From Apostichopus japonicus (lineage: Eukaryota > Echinodermata > Holothuroidea > Aspidochirotida > Stichopodidae), in contig NC_092572.1 of the NCBI RefSeq assembly GCF_037975245.1, forward strand, positions 22,736,489 through 22,800,488: a stretch of 64,000 nucleotides of DNA, given 5' to 3'. Below the pieces are notes generated by a model that was not told the DNA's origin, searched no databases, and was given only the letters and a program-made list of their open reading frames with translations. Made by a program: the position numbers and the translations under genes. This document shows positions 23,938 to 36,362 of this stretch, piece by piece. The stretch's first letter is position 1; every line of letters begins with the position of its first letter.

Positions 23938-25244
23938 CACATCAAGGGCACAACCACATTTACTTCTTTTTGATAACATATTACAAATCAAAACCGGTGT
24001 ACCTAATATATATTACATACAAACACGCAGTATAAGCAGAATTCTTTAACATTGTTTCTAAATATAGCCTTTTTATTTTGCATCTAAGCACCCTCCGTTA
24101 TACAAATTGTATTTCTCAAATTGGAGGGACACACCTCCTCTTAGAATCACCCTTGACAACATAACATCTTACCCCCTCCCCAACAGTGCTAATAGGTAGC
24201 CCCCACCCCACACACCCCATCCCCTTTCCCATCTGTAAAGTAGAAGTTTTGGCTTACGTCATAAACTAAGTTAACAGTTGTTCTCAAGATATCAGACAAT
24301 CTGTCGTCGGGGTGTAATTTATGAATAAATAATTTCCAATGGCTCCTGCATGAACACGACAAGAGGACTATTCTACTTGCTCCAACAATAACCTTTTAGT
24401 ACATCAGTTCTTTAATTCCAATTCTGCCGCCTGTACGACAGATGTACGAGTGTGGCTGCACGTGCTAGCAAAGTTCACATGGTTTTATGTTTCTGTAACA
24501 GATGAAACATGCCAAATGATACAAATGGATTCTATTTAGTTCTAGACAGTCGCATAGCAACAATGTTAACTTTTGCATATAGAACAAACACGACTTTTGT
24601 AAAACTACTAAGTTAATTCTTCCATGCGGTGTATAACTGCTGCTGACAAACATTCCACCAGATGTGTTAAGCAAACACGTCATGCATTTGTGATAAAGTT
24701 ATCGATTACATCCTTTGACGGAGGTAAATGTTCCAAAACGTCCCATCCTTGTTTTGTTTATATTAAGGTAAACAACCAACCAGCTGCTTCAGCAATTGAC
24801 TTCGTTTCTTATCCTGCTCTACGCACTTTATTATTTTATCGATGATTGACCCCAAACTGTTAACTTTGCTATTCTTTCTGTTATTTACTATTCACTAAGC
24901 TATTCTGTATTTTCTTTATTCTTTATATCGCTATATTTCTCTTAATTACTCTGCCGTTGGCCATGATTCGGTGATCAACACCCCTTACGTAGGTGACAGA
25001 AGCACTGCCGGACTTGGTTTGCAAATGCATGATACCGAAAATAATTTCAGCTGTAGATACATGACAACATACTTAAATGAAGGGTGCTGCTCATAAAATA
25101 AAGTTGCGTTATGTAACAACTAAGTCAACTGCATTGACCTAACACTATAGCGTACGGTAAGTTCGCTATACTAGTGCAAAGTCTGTCTCATTACTTACAG
25201 TAGTTTTGAAAAATTTCTAATGATAACAGTCTAGCGTTACCTGT
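23405..25244. other. Upstream flank of the Ig-domain gene, no supported gene
   Basis: A TATATAT at 23,537-23,543, about 135 bp upstream of the start codon on the minus strand, is a weak promoter candidate. An AT microsatellite lies at 23,901-23,934. The open frames here (23,553-23,759, 24,465-24,683, 24,624-24,845) lack codon character, domains or splice context. Confidence 0.5.
23901..23934. repeat. (AT)n microsatellite
   Basis: Seventeen uninterrupted TA dinucleotides. Confidence 0.95.
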
Positions 25245-25252
25245 TGCGGAAG

Positions 25253-26263
25253 CACTGGTGGATCCAGGGCCTTTGTTTCGGAGGGGCCAAAGTGGCATTA
25301 GAGTGATATGGGGGAGGGGTCTAAGGGGAGGGGATGCCCCCTCCCCTTTGGAAAATTTTCTATTGCTGAATGCCCTCAGATGCAATTTGGTGCGACAAAA
25401 GTGTACAATAGTGATGTTAATTTACTTTTAAAAAAAATGTTTCCCAGGTGTAATTTTCTAAAATATTTATAAAACAAAGTTGGGATCATTTTCCTCAAGA
25501 AATTTATTTCTCATAGGTTATAAATTTCTTACAACCAGCCTGTAACTGCAAAATGGTGTTAAACTGTAAATCCTCATGCTCATACATTTACATAGCTCCC
25601 AACTCTTGAGAAGGCAAATGCTGGTCCATGCCAAGAATCGTCGTCCTGGGGGAGGGGTATAAGGGGAGGGGGTGTCCCCCTCCCCTTTTGAATTGTTTTG
25701 GAATCCCGGTGATGCCTACATGTAAAATGGTGGCACTTAGAAAGGCTTTTGTCACCCAAAATTTTCTGAGAAATATGCATTTTTTTGTGTGTAACATCAA
25801 TAAATTGAATAGTAGGTGATAATTCATTCTTTCCCGTGGTATGAAAATGTTCGCTGCTCGCCCCAATGAAAAGAAATTTAGGCTTATTTGAGGTTCAAAT
25901 GATGCTGTAAAGGAGGTTTTATACTCTATTATGCTAAATGCTAAAGAAATGATGGTTGCTAAGTCAAAATTTGATGCAATTTTTTTTATGTATACTTGAC
26001 AATTACAATTTTTTCGTACGCTTGTGCGGGTCAGCGGGTTTGGGTGTTAGAATGCGGGTCTAATTCCCGCGAATTGCGGGTCAGTTGGGAACTCTGCATT
26101 TAATTTTAAACCAGAAAACGAAAAGGTTTAGACTAGTCTACCACTGCTATTCCTCTCGATTTTTTAATTTCCAATCATATGATTTAGCGGATGTTCGGAA
26201 ACACTTTTTGGCTCACCTTGGGGGGCCATGGCCCCCCTTGGCCCCCCCTTGGACCCGCCAGTG
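25253..26263. mobile_element. 1,011-bp non-autonomous DNA transposon with 8-bp target duplication (hAT- or P-like)
   Basis: The left end is CACTGGTGGATCCAGGG and the reverse complement of the right end is CACTGGCGGGTCCAAGG. The element is flanked by perfect 8-bp direct repeats TGCGGAAG at 25,245-25,252 and 26,264-26,271. An 8-bp duplication is typical of hAT and P superfamilies; the superfamily call is inference. There is no transposase frame. Inside, a GGGGAGGGG...CCCCTCCCCTTT motif occurs twice (25,311-25,352 and 25,649-25,688), suggesting internal duplication. Confidence 0.85.
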
Positions 26264-26271
26264 TGCGGAAG

Positions 26272-28369
26272 TAGCTGAATAATTGTAGAGGGCAGTAGTG
26301 AAATTTAAAGGGGTCTTGGCATTTTGCAACTAGAGACAACAAACTGTGTAGCGCACTTTATCGTACGGTTACAAGTAGCCAAGGAATACACTTTCAAATG
26401 GACATGTAAGCAAAACGTTAGGTTATCTAAATTCAAGGAACTGATTTATTATCACTTTTAAATTATTAAAAATCGTGTCTGATGCTCGGCTTACAACTTA
26501 ATGTAAAACGAGTAACTATATAAAGTTAGTGGATTAGTGGTGTAGTTTAGTCCCGCCCCCCTCCCCCACCCCAATTGGCAGAGATCTAGCATCTCAGCAC
26601 TGTATGATTAAGATAACACAAAAGTCAACTGTATGATTCTTCAATGTCTTTGGAGTCTGGTGTAAGATTAATACATACAAACAAAAACTTATATTTGTCT
26701 GCTAGTCCATTTAAGTCACTAACAGGCGGTACAGGTAAACCTCCTAATGTATATTATCGGCAAGGTATAGGTTTTTTATATATCAATCATGTTATATGTA
26801 ACGTCGCTATTCGCATACTGCATTCTACAGAAGAATATTAAGAACAGCTGATCCTATCAAATTTAACCTACCCTAGATATATTTCTGATCTTTGCAAGCA
26901 CCCCCTGAACTTGTTTACTCTCTACTTGCTTGACTATGTTTAATCATCAAATATTGCTGGCACTCAAAGAAATAATCTATATGAAAACCTTTTCAAAGTT
27001 ACAAAAAGACCTTTTCCTTATTACGAATAAAGAAAATTTTGCATGCACCCTCTGAAATTGTTGGCTCTCTATACTTGACCATGTTTTAATATCTAATATT
27101 GCTGGCACTCAAAGAAATAATAATATATACAACTTTTCAAACTTACAAAAGACCTTTTGATAATTTACAGATAAAGAAACTTTCGATATTTACAATATTA
27201 CGTCAAGTTTGTTTGGCTCCGAAGTTGCATTATTACGAAAGGAGCCATGCTTGCCACAGTATTCTTTAGGTTTAATTTAACAAACGACAGTGGGTGTATT
27301 CCATATTACTTCGCGGATCTCGATTATGAAGACTTCATCGAACAATAATCGTATTTCTTCGCAGCCAGTAACATAAAGAAATAAGAATACAATTTCTTAC
27401 AAAATGTGATTGCACTTTTTTCACTTTCTGTTTGATTTCATACCAGAATTGTACCTGATTGCAATGTTACCTGATTACTTTGGTCAACACTGTGTATAGT
27501 TGTTGGAGTAATCTTGAAGCTAGCTCACAAAGTCATTCATAAACACTTAAATATGTCGGTTCATAGTGTTCCAGATAATATATTCATCAGATATTCTTGA
27601 TCCTCTTCTGAATTATGCATTATGAGATAATAAAGTCATTGTTATAATATAAGCTAGATTTTACTTATTTCGATATTATAAAAATAAATCATATATGTAT
27701 GTATGAAATGTAAGTAATTTTTCTTTCCCTAATTTGGAGTGGCAGCAATATGAATTCGTGCATATTAATTCTTCATGCACAGTTTGATTTGAAATGATGC
27801 CACTGGCTGGATGTCTTTTCTTGATAGCACATATGTAGGCGGAGCTAAATTTAAAAGTTCTCACCATCACTTGTGATTGGTTCCATCACTTTAGTAAGCA
27901 ACTTTTTCATTTATGACAATACTAATCCGCTTTAATCCCACCAATAGCACACCTTGGTTAGTATCAATGGTCTATGAAAATGTATTCATTTATTGTGGAG
28001 TCACTTTTCACCAATATTGAGTGTCTTTTTACTTCCGACATGTCTAACTTTCCTCAAGTCGCTGACAACGTTAAGGTCAATGGACACAAGAGTTGCGAAA
28101 CACATCATTTTGATGTATCTATGAACATATATTTAATCTTGTTTAAAGGCGTATTTGTTTTCAATTAAATTTTCTTTTGGCATGAAAACTTAATTAAATA
28201 TATAATTTAATAATTTTTGAAGCAGTGAACCTTTACAAACAGATGGCGTGTAACCGAACATATCCTGTGAAGACATATCGATAGTTACGCTTGTGATTTT
28301 ACTTCGCTACAGCAGAGTGAGTTAAGTGAAAAACAATTTCTTCGAAAATGTCATGGAATATATTCATAT
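26272..28369. other. Intergenic, no supported gene
   Basis: AT-rich single-copy-looking sequence. A short diverged direct repeat (CTCAAAGAAATAAT context) occurs near 26,960 and 27,105. Open frames at 26,644-26,841, 27,676-27,870 and 27,974-28,168 have no domain, splice or compositional support. Confidence 0.5.
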
Positions 28370-28380
28370 ACATATATATA

Positions 28381-28444
<64 letters not shown>

Positions 28445-28487
28445 TATATATATATAAGTATATATATATATATATTTATATATTATA
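28370..28487. repeat. (AT)n microsatellite
   Basis: About 118 nt of TA dinucleotides broken by a few TTTATA or AAATATA steps. Confidence 0.95.
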
Positions 28488-29680
28488 TTGGAAATTGGGG
28501 GAATGTGTGTGATAAATAGTCTAGCTTTTCTTAAATAGTCAAAAAAAAGTTAAAAAGTCAATCTGGAGGCATAGCACATATTCTTACTATTGTACGCCAC
28601 AGGTAAATTCTTATAAGCGTTGCTTTTTTAACCCTTTTTCACGACTATGTGACCTACTTTAGTAAGCATCAGAAAGTGGTTTTCTTGGACTTAATTTACA
28701 TCCAGTCAGAGGACTATTTTGTAAAAGAACATTGATATCAATGGGAAGAAAAACAATTGTTAACTTCATATCTGATGTGTTTCACTTATGTTGGGCTCAT
28801 TATGTATGCAAATATTCAAATTATGTCCCCAAATAGCTTATTTTGGAATACATACCACCAATAGCAGTAAAAAGCACTGATTTTAGTGTATTTTTTGTTA
28901 AAACAGGAATCTAAATATTTCCTATCCATTTGAGGCTAAAATTGTGGAAAATAGTTGGAAAATTACCGAAATATAAGGATTGTCATAAGAACTGCGGACA
29001 CGCCAAAATGTAAGCTGGTTCATTATCAGTGCTATTTTTTGTAGACCCTTTGTTTATCACCTCATTAATGCAGAGGAATATTTTGTACAGGAACCTTTCT
29101 ATCAATGGGATCGACAGCAATTGGGGAGGTCAATTCTGATAAGGTTAACTTATTTGGGGCTCATTATGTATGAATGTCGATATGATTAACGCCCAATGTC
29201 TGTTACATAGGAACCAGCCCGGCGCTACTTAGAACTTGATCAGTGAAAATGGACAAATCACCGATTATTTCTCTACCTCTCCCTTCCTTACTATGTATAA
29301 TGAGTTGACTTTTCAATACATACACAGTGTTATGCTTAATCGAAGCCTTACACAGGCAAAATTGTTTTGCGACTTTAAGGCTATATTGCCGAGGTAACGA
29401 AACGTTTCATCACTTACACTGTTCCGTGGAAGAACGTCGTAATGACATCATCTAAACTCATAGTCAATGGAATCGCTTCTCACATAATTAATTTGCATTA
29501 AAAATTGTGCAATGAACAGGACAAAATTGACATCAAAATTTGTCAAAAGTGTTAAGAATAAAGTCTGAATGGAAATAAGGCTTGTGTATGCAGTCACATA
29601 TTTCATGCAATTATTGTTCATAAAAAAAATCGGATAAATGTCTATAAAAATATAACATTGATTCGATTAAAATATAATAA

Positions 29681-29835
29681 TGACGTCACAAGCACCCAAT
29701 AATAACATAGCAATGACGCCATCATGCCAAGATTGCGAAATATTGATGACGTCACAAACACTGGATTATGAAAGAGCAATAACAAAAATGTAGAAATGAC
29801 AGTAGAATCACAAGCTGACATTAGCATTGACGTCA
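29681..29835. promoter_or_regulatory. Cluster of three TGACGTCA motifs
   Basis: Perfect cAMP-response-element-type palindromes at 29,681-29,688, 29,747-29,754 and 29,828-29,835, each followed by CA, plus a near match TGACGCCA at about 29,714. The spacing (66 and 81 bp) and shared flanks suggest a degenerate minisatellite. The site is 2.8 kb upstream of the first gene of the array, whose promoter also has TGACGTCA. Enhancer activity is a guess. Confidence 0.4.
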
Positions 29836-29862
29836 CAAACAAATTATTCGATAAACCAATCA

Positions 29863-30060
29863 GGAGACAATGATGCCATTTTGCTTTATGAATAACATTA
29901 TCCCAGGTAAAGTTAAGTTTGTGTTCGCTGCATAATAATCTTTATATGCAACGCTCGTTTTGCATTCATTTCCCTTGTTGGTCTTGAAAAACTTTAATTC
30001 CTCTTCGAGAACTGCTCTCATCGTGTTCGGAATTTGACATTCATCCATCGCTGACTGCAT
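29863..30060 (-). CDS. Open frame of unknown status, possible exon
   Basis: 66 codons from ATG. The composition is more protein-like than its neighbours: MDECQIPNTMRAVLEEELKF, then TNKGNECKTSVAYKDYY, amphipathic and charged. I recognise no family. No clear partner exon or promoter was found. It could be a fragment of a decayed gene or transposon. Confidence 0.25.
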
Positions 30061-30606
30061 GTTACACTATATCGATATTTTTCAAGGCAATGAAAAGCAG
30101 AACGGTTTAAAACTAGCTTGTAAATGTGAAGTCACAAAAGCCTGCAATATATTGCTTACTTCTATAATCATATAAAAGTCTTACAGCCAATACTTGTAAG
30201 CTATTTAATTTTGGCTCAATAGGTTCATTTGTTCAGTCGATGGATTCATTTAAAATATGTTATGTCCTCCTTATCTCACTTCAATGTTCTATTGTAACAT
30301 CAACATTAAATGAAAATAAAGTTTTCGTTTTCTTACGATATGAAAAGCTTTGTTATCTTTGAATTACTTCCAGTTCATGACATCAGGTCCGTATGTCGAA
30401 ATTTCACAAGGAAACACCCCCCCCCCCTCCTCACCGCCCCCACTATTCCTCCACCACTCACCACTCCTATCACAGGAGAATACGTCCAATAATAAATAAT
30501 TAAGTTTCTTACCCCCTCCTCATACATTCCTGGTTAAAGGGTTGTATTTGAGTAGCACATTAATTAGTTTGTTAAGATGCAAAGCGTGGTTCAGCTATGA
30601 AAGGAA

Positions 30607-30899
30607 CAGGAATGTGCATAATAAGATTTGAAATATACAGTATCCATAAAGAGAGAGGACTAAAGTACTCTACAAACATTATAGTTCTTGTTTTTATACT
30701 GAGAACAAGGGAATGTCTTGCAATTTACAATACCCATAAAGGGAAAGAACTGTATAACAGTTTCTTTTTTTTATACTGAGGACAAGGGAATGCCTTGAAA
30801 AATACAATAAGATTCGAGAGAAAGAACTAAACTAAGTACTATACAAACATAACAGGTTCTTGTATTTATACTAAAGACAAGGGAATGTCTTGCATTACA
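30607..30899. repeat. Triplicated ~90-bp segment upstream of gene copy 1
   Basis: Three diverged copies end in GGGAATGTCTTGCA-like sequence at about 30,709, 30,786 and 30,882. The corresponding place in units 2-4 has a single copy (for example 38,285-38,405). Confidence 0.7.
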
Positions 30900-31437
30900 C
30901 AGAAACACACAATTGCTTAATCATAATAAATAGCAACGCAACTGAACACTTAATTTGCATAATAAACGAACAGATTCTTTTAAGTGACTACATTACCACG
31001 AAAGTAAGTAGTCTACAAACGCGTAACATAAAGATACGCCGTAATTTACTTCAACTTAACAAGAACCAATCCTAGACTGGGTGATAACTTAAACGACTGA
31101 TGACATAAACCTCATACTCGGGAATGTGAAAACCGTGTTATGAAATCATTTCACACGTTTTAAAAGCAAAATATAGCACCATTTTGCACCCACCTAACTT
31201 GGGCGACCTAACATCGTATACACCTTCTTAAGTGCAAAACAGGAGGTTGCCTACTATACTGGTGTGTGTGTCATCATTTTACAACAACTTCAAGATCTCA
31301 TGAATTGCTGCATAGTAGACCATTTGGTGTCTAATCCGACTGACACCTGTTACCGTACACTGGTTTGCTCTGATTCGATTACCTCAAAACCAGTAAACGA
31401 CTTTTTTCTTATGGTAAGGTATTCCTGGAAAAGTTCA

Positions 31438-31565
31438 CGATGACTGGGATGTGTGAACTGTACACTAAGGTAACCAAGCTGTCTCTACATGCCAGCCCAT
31501 GTAAGAATTGATTACTCTTTGGGGCCGTATCCACCATTTTAGTTATGCAGAGTGGGAATGGATAT
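31438..31565. repeat. Single copy of the ~100-bp intergenic minisatellite
   Basis: Contains TAAGGTAACCAAGCTGTC, CATGTAAGAATTGATTACTC and CCACCATTTTAGTTATG, the landmarks that are tandemly repeated at the same place in units 2, 3 and 4. Confidence 0.8.
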
Positions 31566-32465
31566 GATGTTATATCGTACCGAGTAAATGTCTAATGGGA
31601 GGGGGTAGTTGTGGAAAATTGCTATAATTTTCAACTATTTAAAACAAAGATGAACGTGCGGAGGGGAGGGCTTTTCCTCCTTCGTTTTATGGTGGGTTTC
31701 ACCCACCCCCTGCACCCCCTATAAGTTACACCCCTGTCACTCTGTATATAAATTACCGTACAGCTAATACACAGGTGAGTATATTAGAATACCATGAATA
31801 TTCAGTAGGGTGTATCGTGTTCATTCTGAAAACTATATTCAACAAGTCTGCTACATAGTGCACACTGTTTAATTTAGTAAATTCAAAATGGCGCACAGCA
31901 TACAATGTGCTCTTCATAAGAGTTGATACTCGATAATAGATTACTTTACCAGCAATGTGTATTTTTTCTTGTGGAGCCTAAACCCTCAATAACATCATAC
32001 TGGTTAATGCCAAATCATTGCATTTGTCATCATAAATGAAAACAGCAATTTTACCTTACAAATGACACCTTAAACCTAACTAAATGTCTTTATTTCTTAG
32101 TTATTTGCCTATTTTCTTCTCTTTTATCTTTTCTTGCTTAACTTTGGTAAAACAAGAATGGAATCAACTAATCGTTTTCTACAGACCACAATTCTGCTAA
32201 GAGTAAACATTGGAGGTTTAAACGAATGAATATCGGTCGGGGATGAAACTAGCTAACAGATTGGTAGGTACTTTATACTTGTTTTTTTTTTTTTGCATAC
32301 GTGTGTTCTCTCAAGTATGAATAGTTTTTTTTTTCATTTACAAATTAATGAATTTTACACAAAACCTAATGACGCTTTCTACGTGAATATTAATTATATC
32401 TATAATTATACATTATAATTATATCCATGGCTTAAGGTACTGACGTAGGTACGGTTCATTACGTG

Positions 32466-32637
32466 TGACGTCATTCACCCTAAAGATAAAAAATATATAA
32501 CCACCCAGAAGAAAATACTTCATCAAAACTTCTTATAAAAAGCAAGGACAGGCACCATCTCGGTACATTCAAAAAGATCCTAGCCGAAGCATCGCTTGTG
32601 TGTTTATTACATCCGAAGTTACTCCATTGAAGATTCT
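32466..32637 (+). promoter_or_regulatory. Promoter and non-coding exon 1 of gene copy 1
   Basis: In order: TGACGTCA (32,466-32,473), AAATATATAACC, TATAAAA (32,534-32,540), then a ~75-nt transcribed segment ending AAGATTCT before the donor GTAAGT at 32,638. The spacing from TATA box to donor (104 bp) is the same in copies 1, 2 and 3. It contains no start codon in frame with the protein, so exon 1 is read as 5' untranslated. Confidence 0.65.
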
Positions 32638-34771
32638 GTAAGTACCAATTTGATTATTTTTGATTTTACTTTTAAAAGGTTCTCTTCGACATTCTGAAGT
32701 TGTAGTTTCTGTACTTACTTATATCGGAAATGTGTCATACATATATATTTATATTTACGGAGGTTTAAGGAGGCTCGTCAATTTAAATGTCAAATCTTTT
32801 CCATATACAAAAAGTAAATATAAAGGCATTCATATATGCTTGTCCTTCCTGGACTAAAGATTTCGGGTGTTAAAAATTATGAAGGATCTCAAGCGATCGA
32901 CGGTTTTAACAAACTTGTTTGTAGTTTAATTTTCTTTCCGCCTCTGCGTTGATTTCAGATATAGCAACAATGTTTTTTAACTTCTGATCATCTGTTTAAT
33001 AGTGTACTGATGTGTGCTTTCTTGTGACGAAAACTCAGAAGAGTTATTACCAGGTTTACCAGTCGCATTAAAATCAGTTTAATCTACATGTTGTTTGTCA
33101 GTTAAACACAAATGAGTCAAACTTACAACCTAGGCATTTCTACGCTGAAACAAATAGATATATAACCTTTTAGCAGCAATATTGGTTTCCCGTTATTTCA
33201 AGAGATTATGCCATAACAATAATGAATATGTGTTTAACTTCGTATTGTGGTTCATGGTTACACATCAATGGATACATTTCACGGTCCCATCTTTAATGAC
33301 AAGTTTATTTGGACATAATATCCATAGTCGGCATTGAAAGATTTCACTTTTTTACTAAAAATGTATTAAACCGTCAATAACATAAACATAAACAATTATT
33401 TTAACAATCAGTGAAAAACTTTTCAGGAAGAAAGGGGGCGAAATTTTCTTGGACTGGTGTGAGGGCGGTAACAACGTGCAAACAAAAACCTGTAACGTTA
33501 TCATGTACAAAGATTTCAAGTTAAATGTGATTAATTACTTCAGTTTTACCTGTAACCAAATTGAAACGGTAAACTTTTTAAATGATAAAATAAAGTAAAT
33601 GGTCACTCAGTTGCATTAAAGAGTGCAACTTTTTTCATACTTATGGAAAAGGAAAAGCCAAGAGTTTCGTAATTCTATTTCATATGATCTTTATTTAAAC
33701 AACAGAGGAAAGAAATGAAATTAATGCTACTTTTGTTAACCAACATTACAATATTAAGAGTTTTTACTATCGATGTGGGAGAGATTCGTTGATATGTTTC
33801 AGATGAAGGAAGACAGTGTTTGATATATTCAACTTCGAGTGCGAAGCTGTAAATAATAGTAGTATGATCTGATACTATAATAGACTAACTTTTAGTGTAA
33901 CGATTTGGAAATATCAACCCCTTTATATGATCCAGAAATTCAACGTGAAAATGTAAAACTGTTCAAGTTAATTTAATGCGATGATGAATGGATACTGTAA
34001 ATGCATACTTGTTCTCTCAAATTTGTCATGAAGAATTAATTAACTGGAATTATGTGATATAGCCTATCACCTGTTGGATGAATCGAATTGCTTAGTTTTG
34101 ATCATATATCAGTAACTAAATAATGAATAGAATGTACTTCAACTGTAAGACATCGTGATAGGAAACAATGAACTCAAATTAAGTTCCTACCAAGATTATA
34201 TCAGAGACTTGAAGACATATGGTGTTCCAACTCACATACAGTGATTCCAACAAGGTTTTATTTCTTTACTTATCCCTTGTAAATTAAAAGTATTAAAATA
34301 TTATAAATTAGAAAAAGTTCATTGAAAATGTATCAATTTAGCTTATATCTTAATAGATGGATAAAAAAAAGTACAAAATATGTAACAACTATGTCACTCT
34401 TTGTGAGTACAGATAAAAACGACAAAATAAAGTTACCACCGTTTTCCTACTGTCTTTCTTTATTTTCTTTTATAGTATTATTATTTTATGTTTGAAATGC
34501 TTAACATTATTCGAGATTTAAAATTCATAGCAATTCAAGTTATTGGTTCACAGGTATAATTGTGAATTCAAACAATAGAGAAGCTTCCAGATTTCTGATT
34601 AAACCTGGAAGTTGAAAATAGGCATTAAACTTATAGAAAACAGTAACTTTTTCCAAATGTATGGTATTATACAGCTACCTGGTTTATTATACATTTTGTC
34701 TAGTTATGGACTATGAAACGCTTCAATATGTTTATTTTCTTTCTTTTTTTCTTTTCTTTTTCTGAAGCACC

Positions 34772-35998
34772 ATGCAATCTAAAATCGTATATTTCCTTCT
34801 GGCACTGTCTGTGCTCGTTGCCGTGGCAGCTGCTTACGAGGAGGAGGATGAGCTGCTCGACATGATGGTGGATAATTACATGGTGAAGAGAGGCAAAGGA
34901 AAGGGGAAAGGCAGAGGAAGGGGGAAAGGAAACTCGGGATATGTAGGTAAGTAATGAAACCTAGATGAGGGCTAACTTACCAGTCACTTCTGCATCTTTT
35001 AAAGTATTTCAACAACAAAAAATGCCACTTTTTTCTATTGAAGGTTGTATTTGCATTCTACAAGTACACCTTAAAATAATCAGCTACATGTTTATAATGA
35101 CTTATTGTAAAAACGAGAATGAAATATTTTTCCATAGCTATAAATTGTCTTTCAAAACAATTTTTTCGGAGTTAAAATATAAGTGATGAATAAAAACACT
35201 CGATTAAGAATCAATTAAATAATCAATATTTCCTCTACCTCTGTTCACATGATAATTCCTCTGTATTTCATGTCATATTTTAGAATGTCCTGGTAAACCG
35301 CATTGCTTCTGCTTACAAAAACCCGATGGCACATATCAAGAAGCAGCCTGTGGATCTCGTAAGTACAAATGAAATTCATTGGTTGAATCTAAGTGTATTT
35401 GTGTACTAAATCGTATTGTGTTTGTCAAATATTTACTTATGCAAATCGGGTAGCATGTCAAAGTTCAATAAAGTTAATAGTTTCGTTATAGATGTGCCAC
35501 CGAGGGTTCTTCCCAACCATTAATAAGTCTCCGTATGATAACGCTAGTTAGAATAATATTGGTTATTCATAGTATCATCTGCCAGCTAAAGACTTATTGA
35601 ATTCGGATCCTTTTTAAATGAAGAAAGATCAAAGGAGTTATATTTGGAGCATGAAGCAGAACGTAGTATGTTACTGGCCATTTATCGACAATTCAACTGT
35701 GTATTCATGTTTATAAATGAATCTTGCGATAAGGTCCTATCTTCTATTTAAACATTGCTCGTTTTCTCAATTAAATATTGCAGCAAGAATAGGTTAAAAT
35801 TTAAAGTTTTAAGATTAGATCCTCATCGTTAACCAGCATTGCGATCTTGCAAATAAGGAAACATAATGTCATGACTCCCTCGAAATGATATCTATAAATT
35901 AAAAATCATTAAATGATCCTCCACGTATTATTCATTTTAATTTCGTTTGATTGTTTTTTATTTTTACGTTTTCAGTCCTTGGCAACGTTGGACTCTAA
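34772..35998 (+). CDS. Secreted cationic four-cysteine peptide precursor, copy 1
   Basis: Coding exons 34772-34946, 35284-35358 and 35976-35998 (273 nt, 90 aa), with exon 1 untranslated near 32,562-32,637. Exon 2 follows a long pyrimidine tract (acceptor at 34,766-34,767), and ATG is four bases in (CACCATG). Layout: residues 1-21 signal peptide (MQSKIVYFLLALSVLVAVAAA); 22-38 acidic pro-segment (YEEEDELLDMMVDNYMV); KR at 39-40, a prohormone-convertase-type site; 41-53 Gly-Lys/Arg repeat (GKGKGKGRGRGKG); then a tail with Cys spacing C-x5-C-x-C-x12-C, ending LLGNVGL. The mature form is about 50 aa with net charge near +5. The arrangement resembles antimicrobial precursors such as echinoderm strongylocins in logic but not in cysteine pattern. 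Adhesive or signalling roles are alternatives. Poly(A) signals are at 36,332 and 36,357. Confidence 0.85.
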
Positions 35999-36331
35999 TC
36001 CAAAGTATGGAACAGACCTCTCCCTGTTTGACATTTGACCTGTATCCACCGACGACAGCCAATTATAGCATCTAGGCTACTGCAACATAAAATGTAGATG
36101 TTGATTATTGAATTTTCAAAGTCAGCAGCTTAACTAAGAATGAAGTGTGAGCCTCACAACCGATAATTGTAGGCCAACATGGGTACCTCTTTTTTTTTTT
36201 TTTTGAGGTATATCAATGAGCGTTTCTTGCTGTAGCTGTGCTCCTAAACTCGTGCGGTTATGTCAGTGGATTTCTCAAGACTAAGAAATTGAATTTATAT
36301 CTCGTTTTAATGTTCTATAAAATGAATTAAA

Positions 36332-36362
36332 AATAAAGAGTTTTCGTTTGCAGTAAAATAAA
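36332..36362 (+). terminator. Poly(A) signals of copy 1
   Basis: AATAAA at 36,332-36,337 and 36,357-36,362, about 335-360 nt after the stop codon. Both are conserved in copies 2 and 3. Confidence 0.6.

Larger units (their letters stand above)
28488..30289. other. Intergenic, with a diverged direct repeat
   Basis: A segment at about 28,690-28,830 recurs in diverged form at about 29,065-29,180 (shared landmarks: ATTTTGTA, ATCAATGGGA, GGGCTCATTATGTATG). No established gene; see the separate entries for the TGACGTCA cluster and the open frame at 29,860-30,060. Confidence 0.5.

Noticed and set aside
34965-35186. 73-codon frame (MRANLPVTSASFK...) conserved in units 1-3
   Set aside because: It lies wholly inside intron 2, between the donor at 34,947 and the acceptor at 35,283. 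It is conserved only because the units are recent duplicates, and it is truncated by a deletion in unit 4.
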